Below are positions 22,395-34,868 of a stretch of 64,000 nt of DNA, in pieces. The DNA is taken from NCBI GenBank assembly GCA_010015745.1, contig ML978283.1:1-64000 (forward strand). The letters run 5' to 3'. The notes beneath the pieces are model-generated. The model was not told where the DNA came from. It was given only the letters and a program-made list of their open reading frames with translations, and made no database searches. Position numbers and translations under genes: made by a program. Source of the stretch: Setomelanomma holmii. Lineage: Eukaryota > Ascomycota > Dothideomycetes > Pleosporales > Phaeosphaeriaceae. Numbering within the stretch: position 1 is the first letter of the stretch; every line of letters begins with the position of its first letter.

Positions 22395-23410
22395 ATGGCC
22401 TCTTCGGCCACCCGACCCGGCGTGGTGCCGCAAAAGGATCTTGGGAATTTTCAGCGACACTTGAACAAATCGACAAGAATACTAGCGTTGCTTGGTGCGG
22501 GATTGAGCGCTTCGAGCGGGTTACCTACATTCAGAGGCGCGGGAGGACTGTGGAGAACACACGATGCGGTGCAGTTGGCGACGCCTGAGGCGTTTCAGGC
22601 AGATCCAGGACTGGTGTGGCAGTTCTACAGCTACAGAAGACATATGGCCTTGAAGGCGAAGCCCAATCCAGCACACTATGCATTGGCAGAATTGGCGAGG
22701 AAACGAGAGGGCTTCTTGACATTGAGCCAGAACGTGGACGGTGCTTGATCCCTCACACCCAGCAGACATCAATGACTGACTGTTCTGTGACAGGTCTCTC
22801 GCCACGTGCCCAGCACCCTTCTTCTCAGCTCAAGCTCCTCCATGGTTCTCTCTTCGACGTGAAATGTTCAGACTTCTTCTGCAACCACATCGAGCGTAAT
22901 AACTATACCGATCCTATCGTGCCCGCCCTCGCCATACCTACCGACGAATCTGACCCTACGACCACCTCCGCTATAACAGCGCGCGAGCTTGATATATCAG
23001 ACGAAAACGTGGCGCTTCCTGAACTCACCTACACGCATCTTCCGAAATGCCCGACGTGCAACCGCGGCCTACTTCGTCCGGGCGTGGTATGGTTTGGCGA
23101 ACAATTACCCCGAGATGTCCTCCATGACGTGGATGAGTTCATGAGCAAGCCCGACAAGATTGATCTCATCATGGTCATTGGGACAAGTGCAAAGGTGTAT
23201 CCAGCTGCTGGTTATGTGGATTTGGCACGCGCAAAGGGCGCGAGAGTCGCAATTATAAACATGGATGCGAATGATGTGCCAGCTGGTGGACTCTATGATG
23301 GAGATTGGTTCTTCCAGGGTGATGCAGCGCAAATAATGCCAGAGATATTGAGCAATGTGATTGGGGAAGTCAAGATGGATGAGGTCGTGGACGCAGCCAA
23401 TGTATCATGA
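22395..23410 (+). CDS. Class III sirtuin (SIRT5-like NAD-dependent protein deacylase)
   Basis: Exons 22395-22740 and 22794-23410 give 320 residues. The NAD-binding start GAGLSASSGLPTFRGAGGLW, TLSQNVDGLSPRA, the catalytic histidine in KLLHGSLFDVKC, two cysteine pairs for zinc (CSDFFC and CPTC), RPGVVWFGEQLP and VIGTSAKVYPAAGY are all present. The motif FYSYRRHM carries the Tyr and Arg spacing (Y-x-x-R) that in SIRT5 binds acidic acyl groups, so desuccinylase/demalonylase activity is more likely than plain deacetylation. A long insert between the zinc cysteines (about 30 residues with acidic/Thr-rich sequence) is usual for fungal members. Location, mitochondrial or cytosolic, is not clear from the N-terminus. 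Divergent from the ICP55-type gene. Confidence 0.93.
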
Positions 23411-24631
23411 CCTTTCTGGCATAAACAGACTGATGTTTCGAGGAATGATCTAGGAAGGAACTTTCTTCACCAAAACTGTATCACGTGTACATGAGCAAAA
23501 GCCTAGTACATCTCCACCTCGATTGAACCAGGGGTCTGATCATGTGTGGTCGGAACCAGTCGCACGGTTATAGCCCACTGATCCACGTTACACAGACATT
23601 CCAAGATCGAAATGTTGGGTCGCAGCCTACCAACATCGGATGATCGTACAGTAGCTAGAAGGAGGATTACTCCACTCCACGTGGCAGAAGGTGCAAGTGG
23701 CAGGAGCGACTCTTCCGCTCAAGAACGACTACTCCGCTCCGGGCGAGCACCGATGCTCTTCCCACATGCAGATCAGCCCTGCACCGCGGCATCAACCCAC
23801 CGAACCACTTTCACGCTAGGGACATCTTGTGCATCCGACAGACGAGAGCGAGAGCCGTCACCACCGTTGCCATCATACCACCGAAGTCCTCGCGAGTGAC
23901 CACGCACCTTCCGACGAGAACTTGTCTCGCTTCCCGCTACTGATCGCGGCGCTGTATCGGTCTCGCATAGGACAAGATTATGGGGTCCTCGATGCTTCTC
24001 GACAAATCCCATCTGAACGAAAGACTGCTCCGTAGAGAAGCACTCTCCCTCTCGATTCGCTCCAGTAATTGATAAATAGCCGCTCGAATGCGTCGGAAAT
24101 GATGTCCTGCCAAGATGGATACTTGACGGGGGAGATGTAGGCCAGATCGCACTAGACCACACTAGCAAAGGATGGACCTTTTCCATCGGATTCGAAATTG
24201 CCATGTTTGTTGCCAGGGCACACAAGCTTCCCCCAACTATCAACAAGACTCGCTTAACTCTACTTGCCAATGTGCCTATCGACAACATTTTCGCGCGCAC
24301 GACGAAAGCGCTGTCTAGACTCTAGCCTCGTCCGGACTATTTCGCGAGAGCATTGATCGAAGGCTTCGGTACCTCCTGCCGCACAACTTTCGCTTTGGCC
24401 TATTCTTCAGGATAGAAGCAACACTACTCGCTAGCCATATCACAGGCGTACTGGATTGCACAGATCCCACATAACACTACTGGCGCGTTTGCCCGGTCAC
24501 CTTGTCAAACGTCGAGGATATCATATCGCAAGTTTTGGATACGCGCGGAGCTCCAAGCGACAAAGAGTACTGGATCGTTTCGCGTTTTCCTATGCAAGCG
24601 GACATTTCGCAAGAGGCCCACCCTGTGCCAC
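23411..24631. other. Intergenic, no gene supported
   Basis: About 1.2 kb between the sirtuin stop and the proposed start of the Zn2Cys6 regulator. A 175-codon open frame exists on the minus strand (23773-24300) but it is compositionally bland, resembles no family I know and has no splice context. It would include the upstream region of the regulator gene. Confidence 0.45.
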
Positions 24632-27237
24632 ATGGATCGCAGTCAAGGTGAGACGTCGTCCTAACCCCCCTCAGACACTGACTGATCTCCAATAGTAAGT
24701 AGCTTCAGATATTTCATGCTCCAAGACTGAGCCTTCAGTCATTCTAAGCAAGAATTGTAAGCGTTCGCATTATTTGAAATTCTGCTAATTACAGCATCGC
24801 TGTGGATAGAGGTTGCTATCCCACGTGTCAACCGTGCGGAACGTCCGTCGATCAGAAAGCACAGGGCAACTCGAGATAGAGTGATAAAGGCGTGCCGGTA
24901 CTGCCATCAGCGGAGTGGGTAAAGCCCCGTGACTTGGTCATTGAGCTGATTGTGTACAGAGATCAAATGCATTGGAGATTTACCACGTTGTCCCCTCTGC
25001 GAAAAGCATAACAAGCCTTGCGTCTACGAAAGCAATCGAAGGGACCGACTGGCATCGTTAGTCTTTGGCCAAAGGAGCGAAAAGACCTCTACTAATAAGT
25101 GCTTAGGGCAACAGAACATAATGAGCATCTCATCTCCCTCCTGAATGATCTGAGTGAGCGAGTCGACGGCGACGACCAAGCCAGAATTGAAAGTGTTCTG
25201 AAGGACATCAGTGAGGTAAGACTCAATGGCTGCACTTCCCTTCACTCCTGCGATTGACTGTTGCAAGTCAAATGTGGACTTCGAATTCTCGTCCGCGCCG
25301 TCCAATAGTGGAGATTTGCCACTATTTCGAACCGTCCACCATGCTCAACCACACATCGACCCGAGGCACCCGTCTCATTCAGAGACTTCGACCTCCTCGA
25401 CATCGTACTCGTTCAGTACAGCGGACACATCGTACTCACTTGACGCGACTTCCATACCCAATCACTATGCTTCTGTTGATGACACTGGAGCCTTGACCAC
25501 GCTTGCAGCACAAGATATAGACGCCCAAGCCGCCAAAGTTCCTGATCACATCTGCGAGGCTCGGTGGCTATCGAGTCTTAGGCAGCGACTTGAAGCTCAC
25601 GAGCTCACTCGGGGAGATGTGCCGTCATCACCTATCGACACCAACTTCTATCATGATGATCAGCCTGTAGGAATGCCCCATCCGGGCAATCCTTATCTAT
25701 TTCCCGACGAGACCACGGCCCTGACCTTGGTTCAACGCTACTTTCAAACAGTTCACACCATGTTTCCAATCGTACCGACTGTCGTCGAAAACCAACTGCT
25801 GGCCTACTACCAAATGACGCGTAGCGGAGCCTACGCAAACTTTTCGCCTGGCTGGTACACTATGATGCACCTGATACTTGCGATTGGTGGTCGATTTCTG
25901 CATATCAACAAGGCTGGCTGGCACTCTGACACGTTCGATGAGTCTCTTTGCATAGCCAGAGCATACCAACTGCTTGGATTCACTGAAACAAACATCACAC
26001 TTACTCCTCCGGACTTAATTTCAGTACAGGTAGATATCGCATGAGTATATTTTATGGCACTTTGCTGATCGGCGCAGACTACGGGTCTTCTCGCTCTCTA
26101 CTATCTGGCGGCCGGGCACGTCAAGAGGTAAGTGCAGACATCCACTCACACGTACCATGACCTTCTCTCTCCTCTACCGCATAATTTCCTTGAGAGCTGC
26201 CCAGTTCCCTCTGTAACTTTTGCTGCAGAATGCTGATGCCTTCACGATATCAGGGCCTGGGTAACTATAGGTACAGCCATTCGCTTCGCTCTCACGATCG
26301 GTCTACACCTTCACGATCAGCACTCCTCACCCAACTCAGACCAGAAAGTTATCGCTGTCCAAACATGGTGGACCTTGTACAATCTCGAAACTCTGCTCTG
26401 CTCCATGGTCGGAAGACCATGTATGTTGATTGGCGACGACATCACAGCCACCCTACCAAACGGACTCGTCGACGATGACTACCAGAAAGACACCAATTGG
26501 ACGCCTACGATGGCATTCCTGGACGTCCAGGTCCGCGTGGCAGCCCTGGCCCAGAAAATCATGGCAGGGATCTACAACGAAAGGAGAGCGCCGCGGCTAT
26601 GGAGTCAAACCCATAGCGTCATGAAATCGTTGGTAACGCAACTAGATGCAATGGGGTTGGAAACCGTACAACACACGCTCTTCCCTCAGAACCAATGGCT
26701 ACAAAAACAGCACTATCGACTCAAGATTCTAATGACTCGACCGTCCCTTGGCCGAATCAAGCGCGCAGTCGAAATGAACACGGATGACTTTACAACGTTT
26801 GATATGAAGGTTGCGTCTGTGTGTATACAAACCGCACAGCAGATCGCGTCCCTATTCCCAGCTGAGATGGAACTCAAAGCCCTGTACGAGACTGGCCCAT
26901 GGTGGACTATTGTACACAACAGTATGTGTGATCTCCTCTAATTCAACCCAAAATTGACCACACCAAAAGCTAACACACAATGACAATCATGCAAGCTCTA
27001 AGCATTCTCCTCACCACCCTCTCCTGCCGAATACATCTCGAACCATATTTCCCCAGCTCCCTCGCAGCCACGAAGAGACTTATCTCCTGGCTAAGACTCA
27101 TGGCGCCGGGGAATAATGTCGCGAGACGGGCGTTCAAGGTTGTTAAGGATATTGTGGATGTCCCTGTCAAGAAGGGACCGAGCTTTTGGACTGATATCGC
27201 GGCATTGTTTCCAGACGACGACCAGAATGGTGGGTAG
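24632..27237 (+). CDS. Zn2Cys6 binuclear-cluster transcription factor with fungal_trans domain
   Basis: Fungal-specific regulator assembled from eight exons: 24632-24647, 24795-24914, 24960-25056, 25107-25215, 25268-26029, 26078-26127, 26254-26921 and 26996-27237 (687 residues). The cluster reads CRYCHQRKIKC then CPLCEKHNKPC, with cysteines at 39, 42, 49, 56, 59 and 66; it is split by an intron, as is common. A short helical segment follows (NEHLISLLNDLSERV), then a Ser/Thr-rich linker and the middle-homology domain (QRYFQTVHTMFPIVPT; TTGLLALYYLAAG; RAWVTIGTAIRFALTIGLHL; VQTWWTLYNLETLLCSMVGR). The third intron contains a textbook TACTAAT branch site. The first 16-nt exon is the weakest part: it gives an ATG and fits the phase, but a different start is possible. 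The next gene on this strand is a drug-efflux ABC pump, a possible target. Confidence 0.85.
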
Positions 27238-28427
27238 GAAGGGGTTGTGGTGAGATTAAGAGTATGTGTTGGTGGTGGGATGAAGGGATGGCATTTATGT
27301 TGCTGAAAGTATTCAGCCTCTGAGCATATGAAAATAAGACCCACATTCAAGGGCTCGAGGGTTCCAGTTTGGCTCAACAGTGACCGCTCCAACACCATCG
27401 AGTGATCAGATGATCGTCGTGACTGCTGAGATACAGTCAGTCATACGGTGAGATTGCGGTGCGGACACACCTTGAAGATGAAAACGCAACAGAGAAGAGT
27501 AGCTACTAGCAGGCCGAGACAAACCTTTTTCGATCCACCTTTCTGGTGCGAGAAGTTATTTATCTTTTCGTCAAGTTTTCTAGAGTGACACTGGTACATA
27601 GCTTAAGATTGTGCATGAGGCCCGATTCTTTATTGATCGAGTCGCTTGGCAATTCAAAGAAAGACCACAATGCCAACCTTGTGGCTTGAAGGTAACACTT
27701 GGCATCATGACGCTTGTCGCAATCGTGCTTACTGGATCCATGAGGGTGCGGTCCGCAAAAGCTCTCGGCTGTCTAATTGTAATTTGGATGCGGATTGTTG
27801 TTGTTGTCGTGATAGCGGAACCTCAATCGCGTAGGGCCTGAATCCAATTTCTTTTTGGAGTGGAACGGATGAAGACGCAAGCAGCGCGGATTCATGGACC
27901 ATATAACAAACGCGCGTGGAAGCATCCGCTTTGTATCCTTTTTTTGGCATCCCTCGGGTACCTAGCGGGGCCCAAAGTGGGCAAGATCGATCGACATCTG
28001 AGGCTCAGTGGCAGAGATCTTGCAGATCGAATTGCAGGGGCTGCATCCACGCTTCGGCGTTTTTGACCGCCGACAGCGAGGCCGAGCGCGCATTGGCAAT
28101 AGCGAGCGATGACATCAACACTTCGACAAAAGCATACCGAAAGTTTACTATGAAGCGTCGACGCGTCCAAATGGCGTGTTGTTTAAGACCACACGCGCAG
28201 ACTTGCGCTGTACGTTCTGATTTATACTACTTCTTGGAAGCCCATCCCCTGCTCCGTAACAGTTACACCGTCCAGCCAGCAACCACGGGAAATCTACAAA
28301 CGGGCCGCTTCCACGCGTCTAGTCCCTGTGGTCTACGATTAGGTAGCGTGTCTACAGTTCGCAGGGTAGCGTAGCCGAATCGGTGGTACCTGCAATAGCA
28401 GGCCATTTCAAGACACAAGCCGTCAGC
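27238..28427. promoter_or_regulatory. Upstream region of the ABC transporter gene, no gene seen
   Basis: About 1.2 kb between the regulator and the ABC transporter. Open frames are short and conflicting. By position it contains the ABC gene promoter. I did not find a clear pleiotropic-drug-response-type element that I would assign. Confidence 0.35.
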
Positions 28428-31400
28428 ATGGCTGCAAGCGAGCGACCAACACCACTCGATTCTGAGATCCCTGGTGGATGGATCGATACACCAGCTGACT
28501 TCAGCCGACAACAATCGTACGTAGGCTCGCAGCACAACTATAATACCGAAGACGTTCCTACACCTCGAGCTTCAGACAACCACAGCACCTTCATATCGAA
28601 TGCATACCAGACCAGCAGCGAGGGCTACTACGGCCAGGGAGAAGGACTGTTCACAGGCTCCAGCCATAGCACGGCTGTGCCTTCACCAGAAAATGCACCA
28701 ACGCCAGCGGACGAGCAACACGGCCTGCAGGGTGTGATAGTGCCTGTCGAACAGAAAGATACACACCAGAGCACGAGTGCGGCAGCACCCGTTGTCTCAC
28801 AAGAAAATGTCGTGATCGAGCCGGTGGAAGAGCTCGAGGCTGTCGAAAGTGACTCTTCATACTCGGACAATGAACAAGGCGAAGGATATGCCGCCATCAA
28901 CCCAGCCGAAGCTGCCGCCACGAGACCGCAGCTGCAGTCGAAGCAGTCACGACCAATGACGGAGGACGATCTCTTCCGCGTATTGTCTAGGCGAAGGACA
29001 AATCAAACTGGTGAACTCAGCAAGACAAACACAAACGCGAGTGGGCGGAGTCAAGAGGAGGACGATGAGATTAACAATCTCATGTCGAAGATGTTCGGAA
29101 GAACGCGACAGGAGTCATCTGAAGAGGAGAAGACACGACATCATGGTGTGATATTCAAGCACCTCACTGTCAAGGGCATGGGCATCGGCGCTGCTCTTCA
29201 GCCGTCAGTTGGCGACTTCTTTCTCGATCCGTTCAGATTTGGCAAGAACCTGCTCACAAAAGGGCCCAAGAAGGCCGCTGGCAAGCCACCAGTCCGCACA
29301 CTTCTTGATGAATTTTCTGGATGCATCAAGAGCGGTGAGATGTTACTGGTCCTCGGACGTCCTGGTGCTGGATGCTCAACGTTCCTCAAGATGATTGGCA
29401 ACCAACGGTTCGGGTTTGAGGATATTGCAGGAGATGTCACCTACGGCGGCACAGATGCTCACGAGATGGCCAAGAAATTCAGATCTGAGGTTCTTTACAA
29501 TAGCGAGGATGATCTTCATTACGCGACTTTGAAGGTCAAAGAAACTCTAAAGTTTGCCCTGAAGACTCGTACACCTGGCAAGGAGTCACGAATTGAGGGC
29601 GAAAGCCGCAAAACGTACGTGGAAGAATTCTTGCGTGTGGTCACCAAACTGTTCTGGATTGAGCATACCATGAACACCAAAGTCGGCAACGAGCTGATTC
29701 GCGGTGTTTCTGGCGGTGAGAAGAAACGCGTTTCGATCGCTGAGGCTATGGTCACGAAAGCGTCTGTCCAAGCTTGGGACAACTCGACCCGTGGTCTTGA
29801 TGCCAGCACTGCTTTGGAATATGTCCAGAGTTTACGCTCCTTGACGAACATGGCACAAATATCGACAGCTGTGGCACTTTATCAGGCTGGAGAGAGTCTT
29901 TACGACCTCTTTGACAAGGTGCTGCTGATTCACGAGGGCCGATGTTGCTACTTCGGACCAGCTGAAAAGGCCGCGAAATACTTCAAGAATCTAGGATTTG
30001 ACCGTCCAGAGCGATGGACGACTGCAGATTTCCTAACGTCAGTGTGCGACGATCACGAGCGCAAGATTAGGGAAGGCTACGAGGACCGTGTTCCACGCAC
30101 TGGAGCGCAATTTGGCCAAATTTTCGCCGACAGTGAGCAAGCCCGCGAGAATCTGGCAGAGATCGAAGAGTACGAGAAGGAGACACAAAGACAGGCTGAA
30201 GAGCGACGCGAAGCACGCACCAAGGCTACCAAGAAGAAGAATTACACTATCTCCTTCCCTGCGCAAGTCATGGCTTGTACGAGACGACAAGCTTTGGTCA
30301 TGATTGGAGACCCACAGTCACTCGTTGGCAAGTGGGGAGGTATCCTGTTCCAGGCTCTTATAGTTGGCTCACTCTTCTACAATCTGCCGCCGACTGCTGC
30401 GGGCGCATTTCCACGAGGCGGTGTCATCTTCTTCATGCTGCTCTTCAATGCCCTTCTCGCTTTGGCCGAGCTCACGGCAGCCTTCGAAAGTCGCCCTATC
30501 TTGCTGAAGCACAAGAGCTTCTCGTTCTACCGACCAGCAGCTTATGCCATCGCCCAGACAGTCGTCGACGTTCCATTGGTACTCATCCAAGTCATCATCT
30601 TCGATGTTGTTGTATATTTCATGGCCAATCTACAGCGAACAGCCTCGCAATTCCTCATATCGCTGTTGTTCTTGTGGATCATCACGATGACCATGTACGC
30701 CTTCTTCCGAGCTATTGGCGCACTCGTCGGGTCGTTGGATGTCGCAACTAGGATCACCGGAGTCGCCATTCAAGCACTTGTGGTCTATACAGGTTACTTG
30801 ATACCTCCGTCCAAGATGCATCCGTGGTTTTCTTGGTTACGTTGGATCAATCCTATCCAGTACGGGTTCGAAGGTCTTCTTGCGAACGAGTTCGCTGGGC
30901 TTGAGATTCAATGCACTCCTCCGTATGTCGTCCCACAAATTCCCGGCGCCCAGGAGCAATACCAATCTTGTGCGCTGCAAGGCAATCAACCAGGATCTCT
31001 CACTGTGCAAGGTTCTGACTATATTTCAGTTGCTTTCCAGTACTCTAGGTCGCATCTATGGCGCAACTTTGGCTTCATCTGCGCATTCTTCATCTTCTTC
31101 GTTGTGTTGACCTGCATTGGTATGGAGATCCAGAAGCCCAACAAGGGCGGAGGAGCTGTTACAATTTACAAGCGAGGCCAGGTCCCCAAGACGGTAGAGA
31201 AGGAGATGGAGACGAACAGTATACCAAGCGATGAGGAGAAGGGCAAAACCGAGCCGGTCTTGGCGGAACGATCTTCCAGCGAAGACGAGAAGACTGTTGA
31301 AGGTGTCGCAAAGAACGAGACGATCTTCACCTTCCAGAACATCAACTATACAATCCCATATGAGAAGGGCGAACGCACGCTACTTGATGGCGTGCAAGGC

Positions 31401-33395
31401 TTTGTCCGACCAGGACAGCTCACTGCACTCATGGGTGCCTCCGGAGCCGGCAAAACCACGCTCCTAAACACTCTCGCCCAGCGCATCAACTTCGGTGTGG
31501 TTCGTGGAGACTTCCTCGTCGATGGCAAGACCCTTCCCTCCTCTTTCCAGCGCTCTACTGGTTTCGCAGAGCAAATGGATGTACATGAATCGACAGCTAC
31601 CGTCCGCGAAGCACTTCAATTCTCGGCTCGCCTGCGCCAGCCTAAGGAAACCCCATTGCAAGAGAAGTACGATTACGTGGAAACGATTATCGATCTTCTA
31701 GAAATGCGCAACATCGCTGGCGCCGCGATCGGCGTTAGTGGCAATGGCCTCAACCAGGAGCAGCGAAAGAGGTAAGAACACCCTAGTCAAAGTACTTTGA
31801 ATGACACTGACATACACCTTTCAGACTCACTATTGGTGTTGAGCTCGCCAGCAAGCCTGAGCTGCTGTTGTTCTTGGATGAGCCTACCTCAGGCCTCGAC
31901 TCCGGCGCTGCTTTCAACATCGTCCGTTTCTTGAGGAAGCTTGCCGACGCTGGACAGGCCATCCTATGCACGATACATCAACCGAGCGCTGTTCTTTTCG
32001 AACACTTCGACCAGCTCCTCCTCTTGAAGTCTGGTGGCCGTACAGTGTACTTCGGCGAACTCGGCCATGACTCTCAGACGATGATCGAGTATTTTCAGAT
32101 TAATGGAGCGAAGAAGTGCCCACCAGAGGAGAACCCTGCCGAATACATGCTTGAGGCGATTGGTGCCGGTAACCCTGATTACAAGGGCCAAGATTGGGGC
32201 GACGTCTGGCAGCAGTCCCAACAGAATGAAAAGCTCGGCAAGGAGATCCAGGATGTTATCCAGAAACGACGCGAAGCTGGCAAGAACAAGGAGGCTACCG
32301 ACGATCGACCGTATGCCATGCCCTACCCTCAACAATGGATTGCAGTCGTTCGCAGATCCTTTGTAGCCATCTGGCGGGATCCAGAGTATGTTCTTGGGCT
32401 GACCATGCTGCACATCATTACTGGGTTGTTCAACGGCTTCACTTTCTGGAACCTGGGCCAGTCGCAGGTCGACATGCAGTCTCGCCTGTTCTCCATATTC
32501 ATGACCCTGACTATATCCCCACCACTGATACAACAACTCCAGCCTCGTTTCATCAACACGCGAGCTATTTACGAGTCGCGCGAAGGCAGCGCGAAGATAT
32601 ATTCGTGGAGTGCTATGGTGTGGGGCACCATACTGAGCGAGATTCCTTACCGGCTTGTAGCCGGCACGATCTACTGGTGCTGCTGGTACTTTCCTCCAGG
32701 ATTCCCTCGCGACACGTACACGGCTGCGAGTGTGTGGCTGTTCATGATGCAGTTCGAGATGTTCTACCTTGGCTTCGGACAAGCGATCGCCTCCTTCAGT
32801 CCCAACGAACTGCTCGCATCGCTCTTGGTTCCGTTGTTCTTCACCTTTATCGTTTCATTCTGCGGTGTGGTTGTACCCTACGCTGGCCTCATAACATTCT
32901 GGCGATCCTGGATGTACTGGTTGACACCCTTCAAGTACTTGCTGGAAGGTTTTCTCGCACTCCTTATCCAAGGTCAAGAAATCCGATGTGAGACGAGCGA
33001 GCTCGCCATCTTCCCACCTCCACCGGGTCAGTCTTGCCAGCAGTACGCCGGTCAATATGCGCAGCAAGCTGGTGGATACGTGCAAGACCAGCCTGATGGC
33101 AACTGTGGCTTCTGCCAGTACGCGACAGGCGACGCGTTCGGAGCATCTTTCAACGTCTTCCCACGATATATCTGGCGCGACTTCGGTACGATCACCTTCT
33201 TCCCCATCTTCCGACGATTGCTAACATCGACTCCCAGGCATAATGTGGGCTTACATTCTGTTCAATTTCGCCGTTGTCTTCGTTTGCACGTGGCTGTATC
33301 TCGGTGGTGCTCGTAAGATAAAGGGCCTATTTAGTCCTGCGGCGAGAAAGCAGAAGAAGGAACAAAAGAGGAAGCAGCAAGGCGACAATGCGTGA
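28428..33395 (+). CDS. PDR-type full-size ABC transporter (ABC-G, SNQ2/CDR-like)
   Basis: Plasma-membrane drug-efflux pump with layout NBD-TMD-NBD-TMD. Exons 28428-31771, 31825-33185 and 33238-33395 give 1620 residues; the ATG at 28428 starts MAASERPTPLDSEIPGGW. NBD1 has the fungal-type degenerate Walker A LGRPGAGCSTFLKMI (near residue 310), signature VSGGEKKRVSIAEA and Walker B region QAWDNSTRGLDAST. NBD2 has canonical Walker A GASGAGKTTLLNTLAQR, the atypical signature NGLNQEQRKRLTIG and LLLFLDEPTSGLDSG. Asymmetry of the two ATP sites is normal for PDR proteins. Two hydrophobic six-helix domains follow the NBDs; large Cys-containing loops (for example GNCGFCQYATGDAFG) precede the last helix. 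Wording around RWTTADFLTSVCDDHER favours the SNQ2 subgroup. Substrates cannot be told from sequence. A Zn2Cys6 gene lies just upstream. Confidence 0.93.
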
Positions 33396-34868
33396 AGCTC
33401 GGTATGGTTCGGAAAAACCCGTAAAGAGGCCCGCGGCCGGGTGAGAGCCCATCCTAATTGGGCATGTGGGTCCACACAGCATGGCATTCCCCGCGAAACG
33501 CTAGGTCGGATTCTAGGCTTGATGCTGAGTGCACACACGAGCAGTATTAGATACTGCTTCTGTTGCGATATATTCTCGTAGAGATCGATGATCTTTTCTA
33601 TCAGCGTTATCGAGCTGATCGGTTTTCATGCTGTTGATATCGTGACTGCTCATGGAGTATCATTCTACATACTCAGTGAAGACACTGAAATCTGTGTAGA
33701 TATCAGTACCGCGGCTATGTATCTTCCATCCGTGATAATGACAGCTGCAAGCTTAAGTCAGTGATATCTGCGCGATTAATTCTGGGCGCAATATGAACGA
33801 CCTGGACGCTGGGCTGCTCGGCTCAAGCTCGCACACATTTGACTAGTACCGAGCAGGTCTCCGGGCTGGACTGTTATCAATTGATCGAAATGCCTCAGCT
33901 TTTCCGATACACAGCGCAGCATGAGACTGCCTTCCGTCCGAAGCTGACATTTGATTTGCGCTCTTTACTCGAATCGAGGCTGCTCGATCATCGTGCAGGG
34001 GTGGCACGCATCGTCTGAACACTCGCGGGCTGAACCGGAACTCTGTACTTGCACCGCCTCGCTGTGGCCGCTAACGCGCATCGTGAACTTCGGCAGACAG
34101 CCCAATGTGGATCTCGACTTTTAGGAGCCAGAGCTGCGCATCACAGTAAGCCGTGAATTGCCTTGCAAGCATGAGTGGGTGCGCCGAAGCGCTGGGGCGG
34201 CATCACGAGAGGTGTGGCTTCAGCGCACAAGAGTGAATAATACTTGGGGTGCAGGCCAATGGAGAATGACGAAAGGCAATGCCCGCATCCGGCAATGCCG
34301 TGACGCAAGGCGAGTCTACCCCACAGAACTCGATCAGCCGTCTTCTGGGGCCCAGCCAAACGCTCCCGCACCCAGCTGCCTGCCGTGTGCAGCCAATGTT
34401 GAAGCACGCATAGTAATGCTCGATGCGCGGCGCAGTCACGCGGGGTCGCTGTACTCGCGCATCGCATAGACGATGACACACCTGTGAGCTCACAGAGGCT
34501 GGCCTCTCTTTTCTGAAACTCTGTCCATGGGCGCCGTCGCGATTGCTAGCAAATACACTGGAAGAAGTGTCTGCCGGTCGTCCCTTCCGAACTTACCCAG
34601 CGCTCGTTGCCTATCCCGCATTATTTTCGTGAACGGCACCCAGCGGTCCCTCACCCAATCACACAGCTACGGTCTAGCTCGGTCCCCATCCACTCTGAGC
34701 GAGAGCTACGACGTCGTCAGGATGGCTGGCGGTATTAAAGAGACGTTCGATCCCGTCATTCGGACTGCAAGCCCAGCTCCTTTAGCCCAAGACTTTGCCC
34801 GTCAACAGGTGTCTAAACAGCAACGATCTAATTTCCACTCCTCATCCATATCACCTCTCCTCGCAAAC
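33396..34868. promoter_or_regulatory. Upstream region of PEP carboxykinase, with open in-frame leader
   Basis: About 1.5 kb between the ABC transporter stop and the PEPCK ATG. The left part shows no gene. From 34527 to the ATG at 34869 the PEPCK frame stays open, with an upstream ATG at 34527 (MGAVAIASKYTGRSVCRSS...), so part of this may be translated; see findings. Pyrimidine-rich tracts just before 34869 look like a normal 5' leader. Confidence 0.4.

Noticed and set aside
23773..24300. 175-codon minus-strand open frame between the sirtuin and the Zn2Cys6 gene
   Set aside because: No recognisable domain, poor composition for a folded protein, no introns or neighbours that support it. Left as intergenic.
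31964..32782. 272-codon antisense frame inside the ABC transporter
   Set aside because: It lies opposite NBD2 and the second membrane domain of a clear PDR pump; chance open frame.
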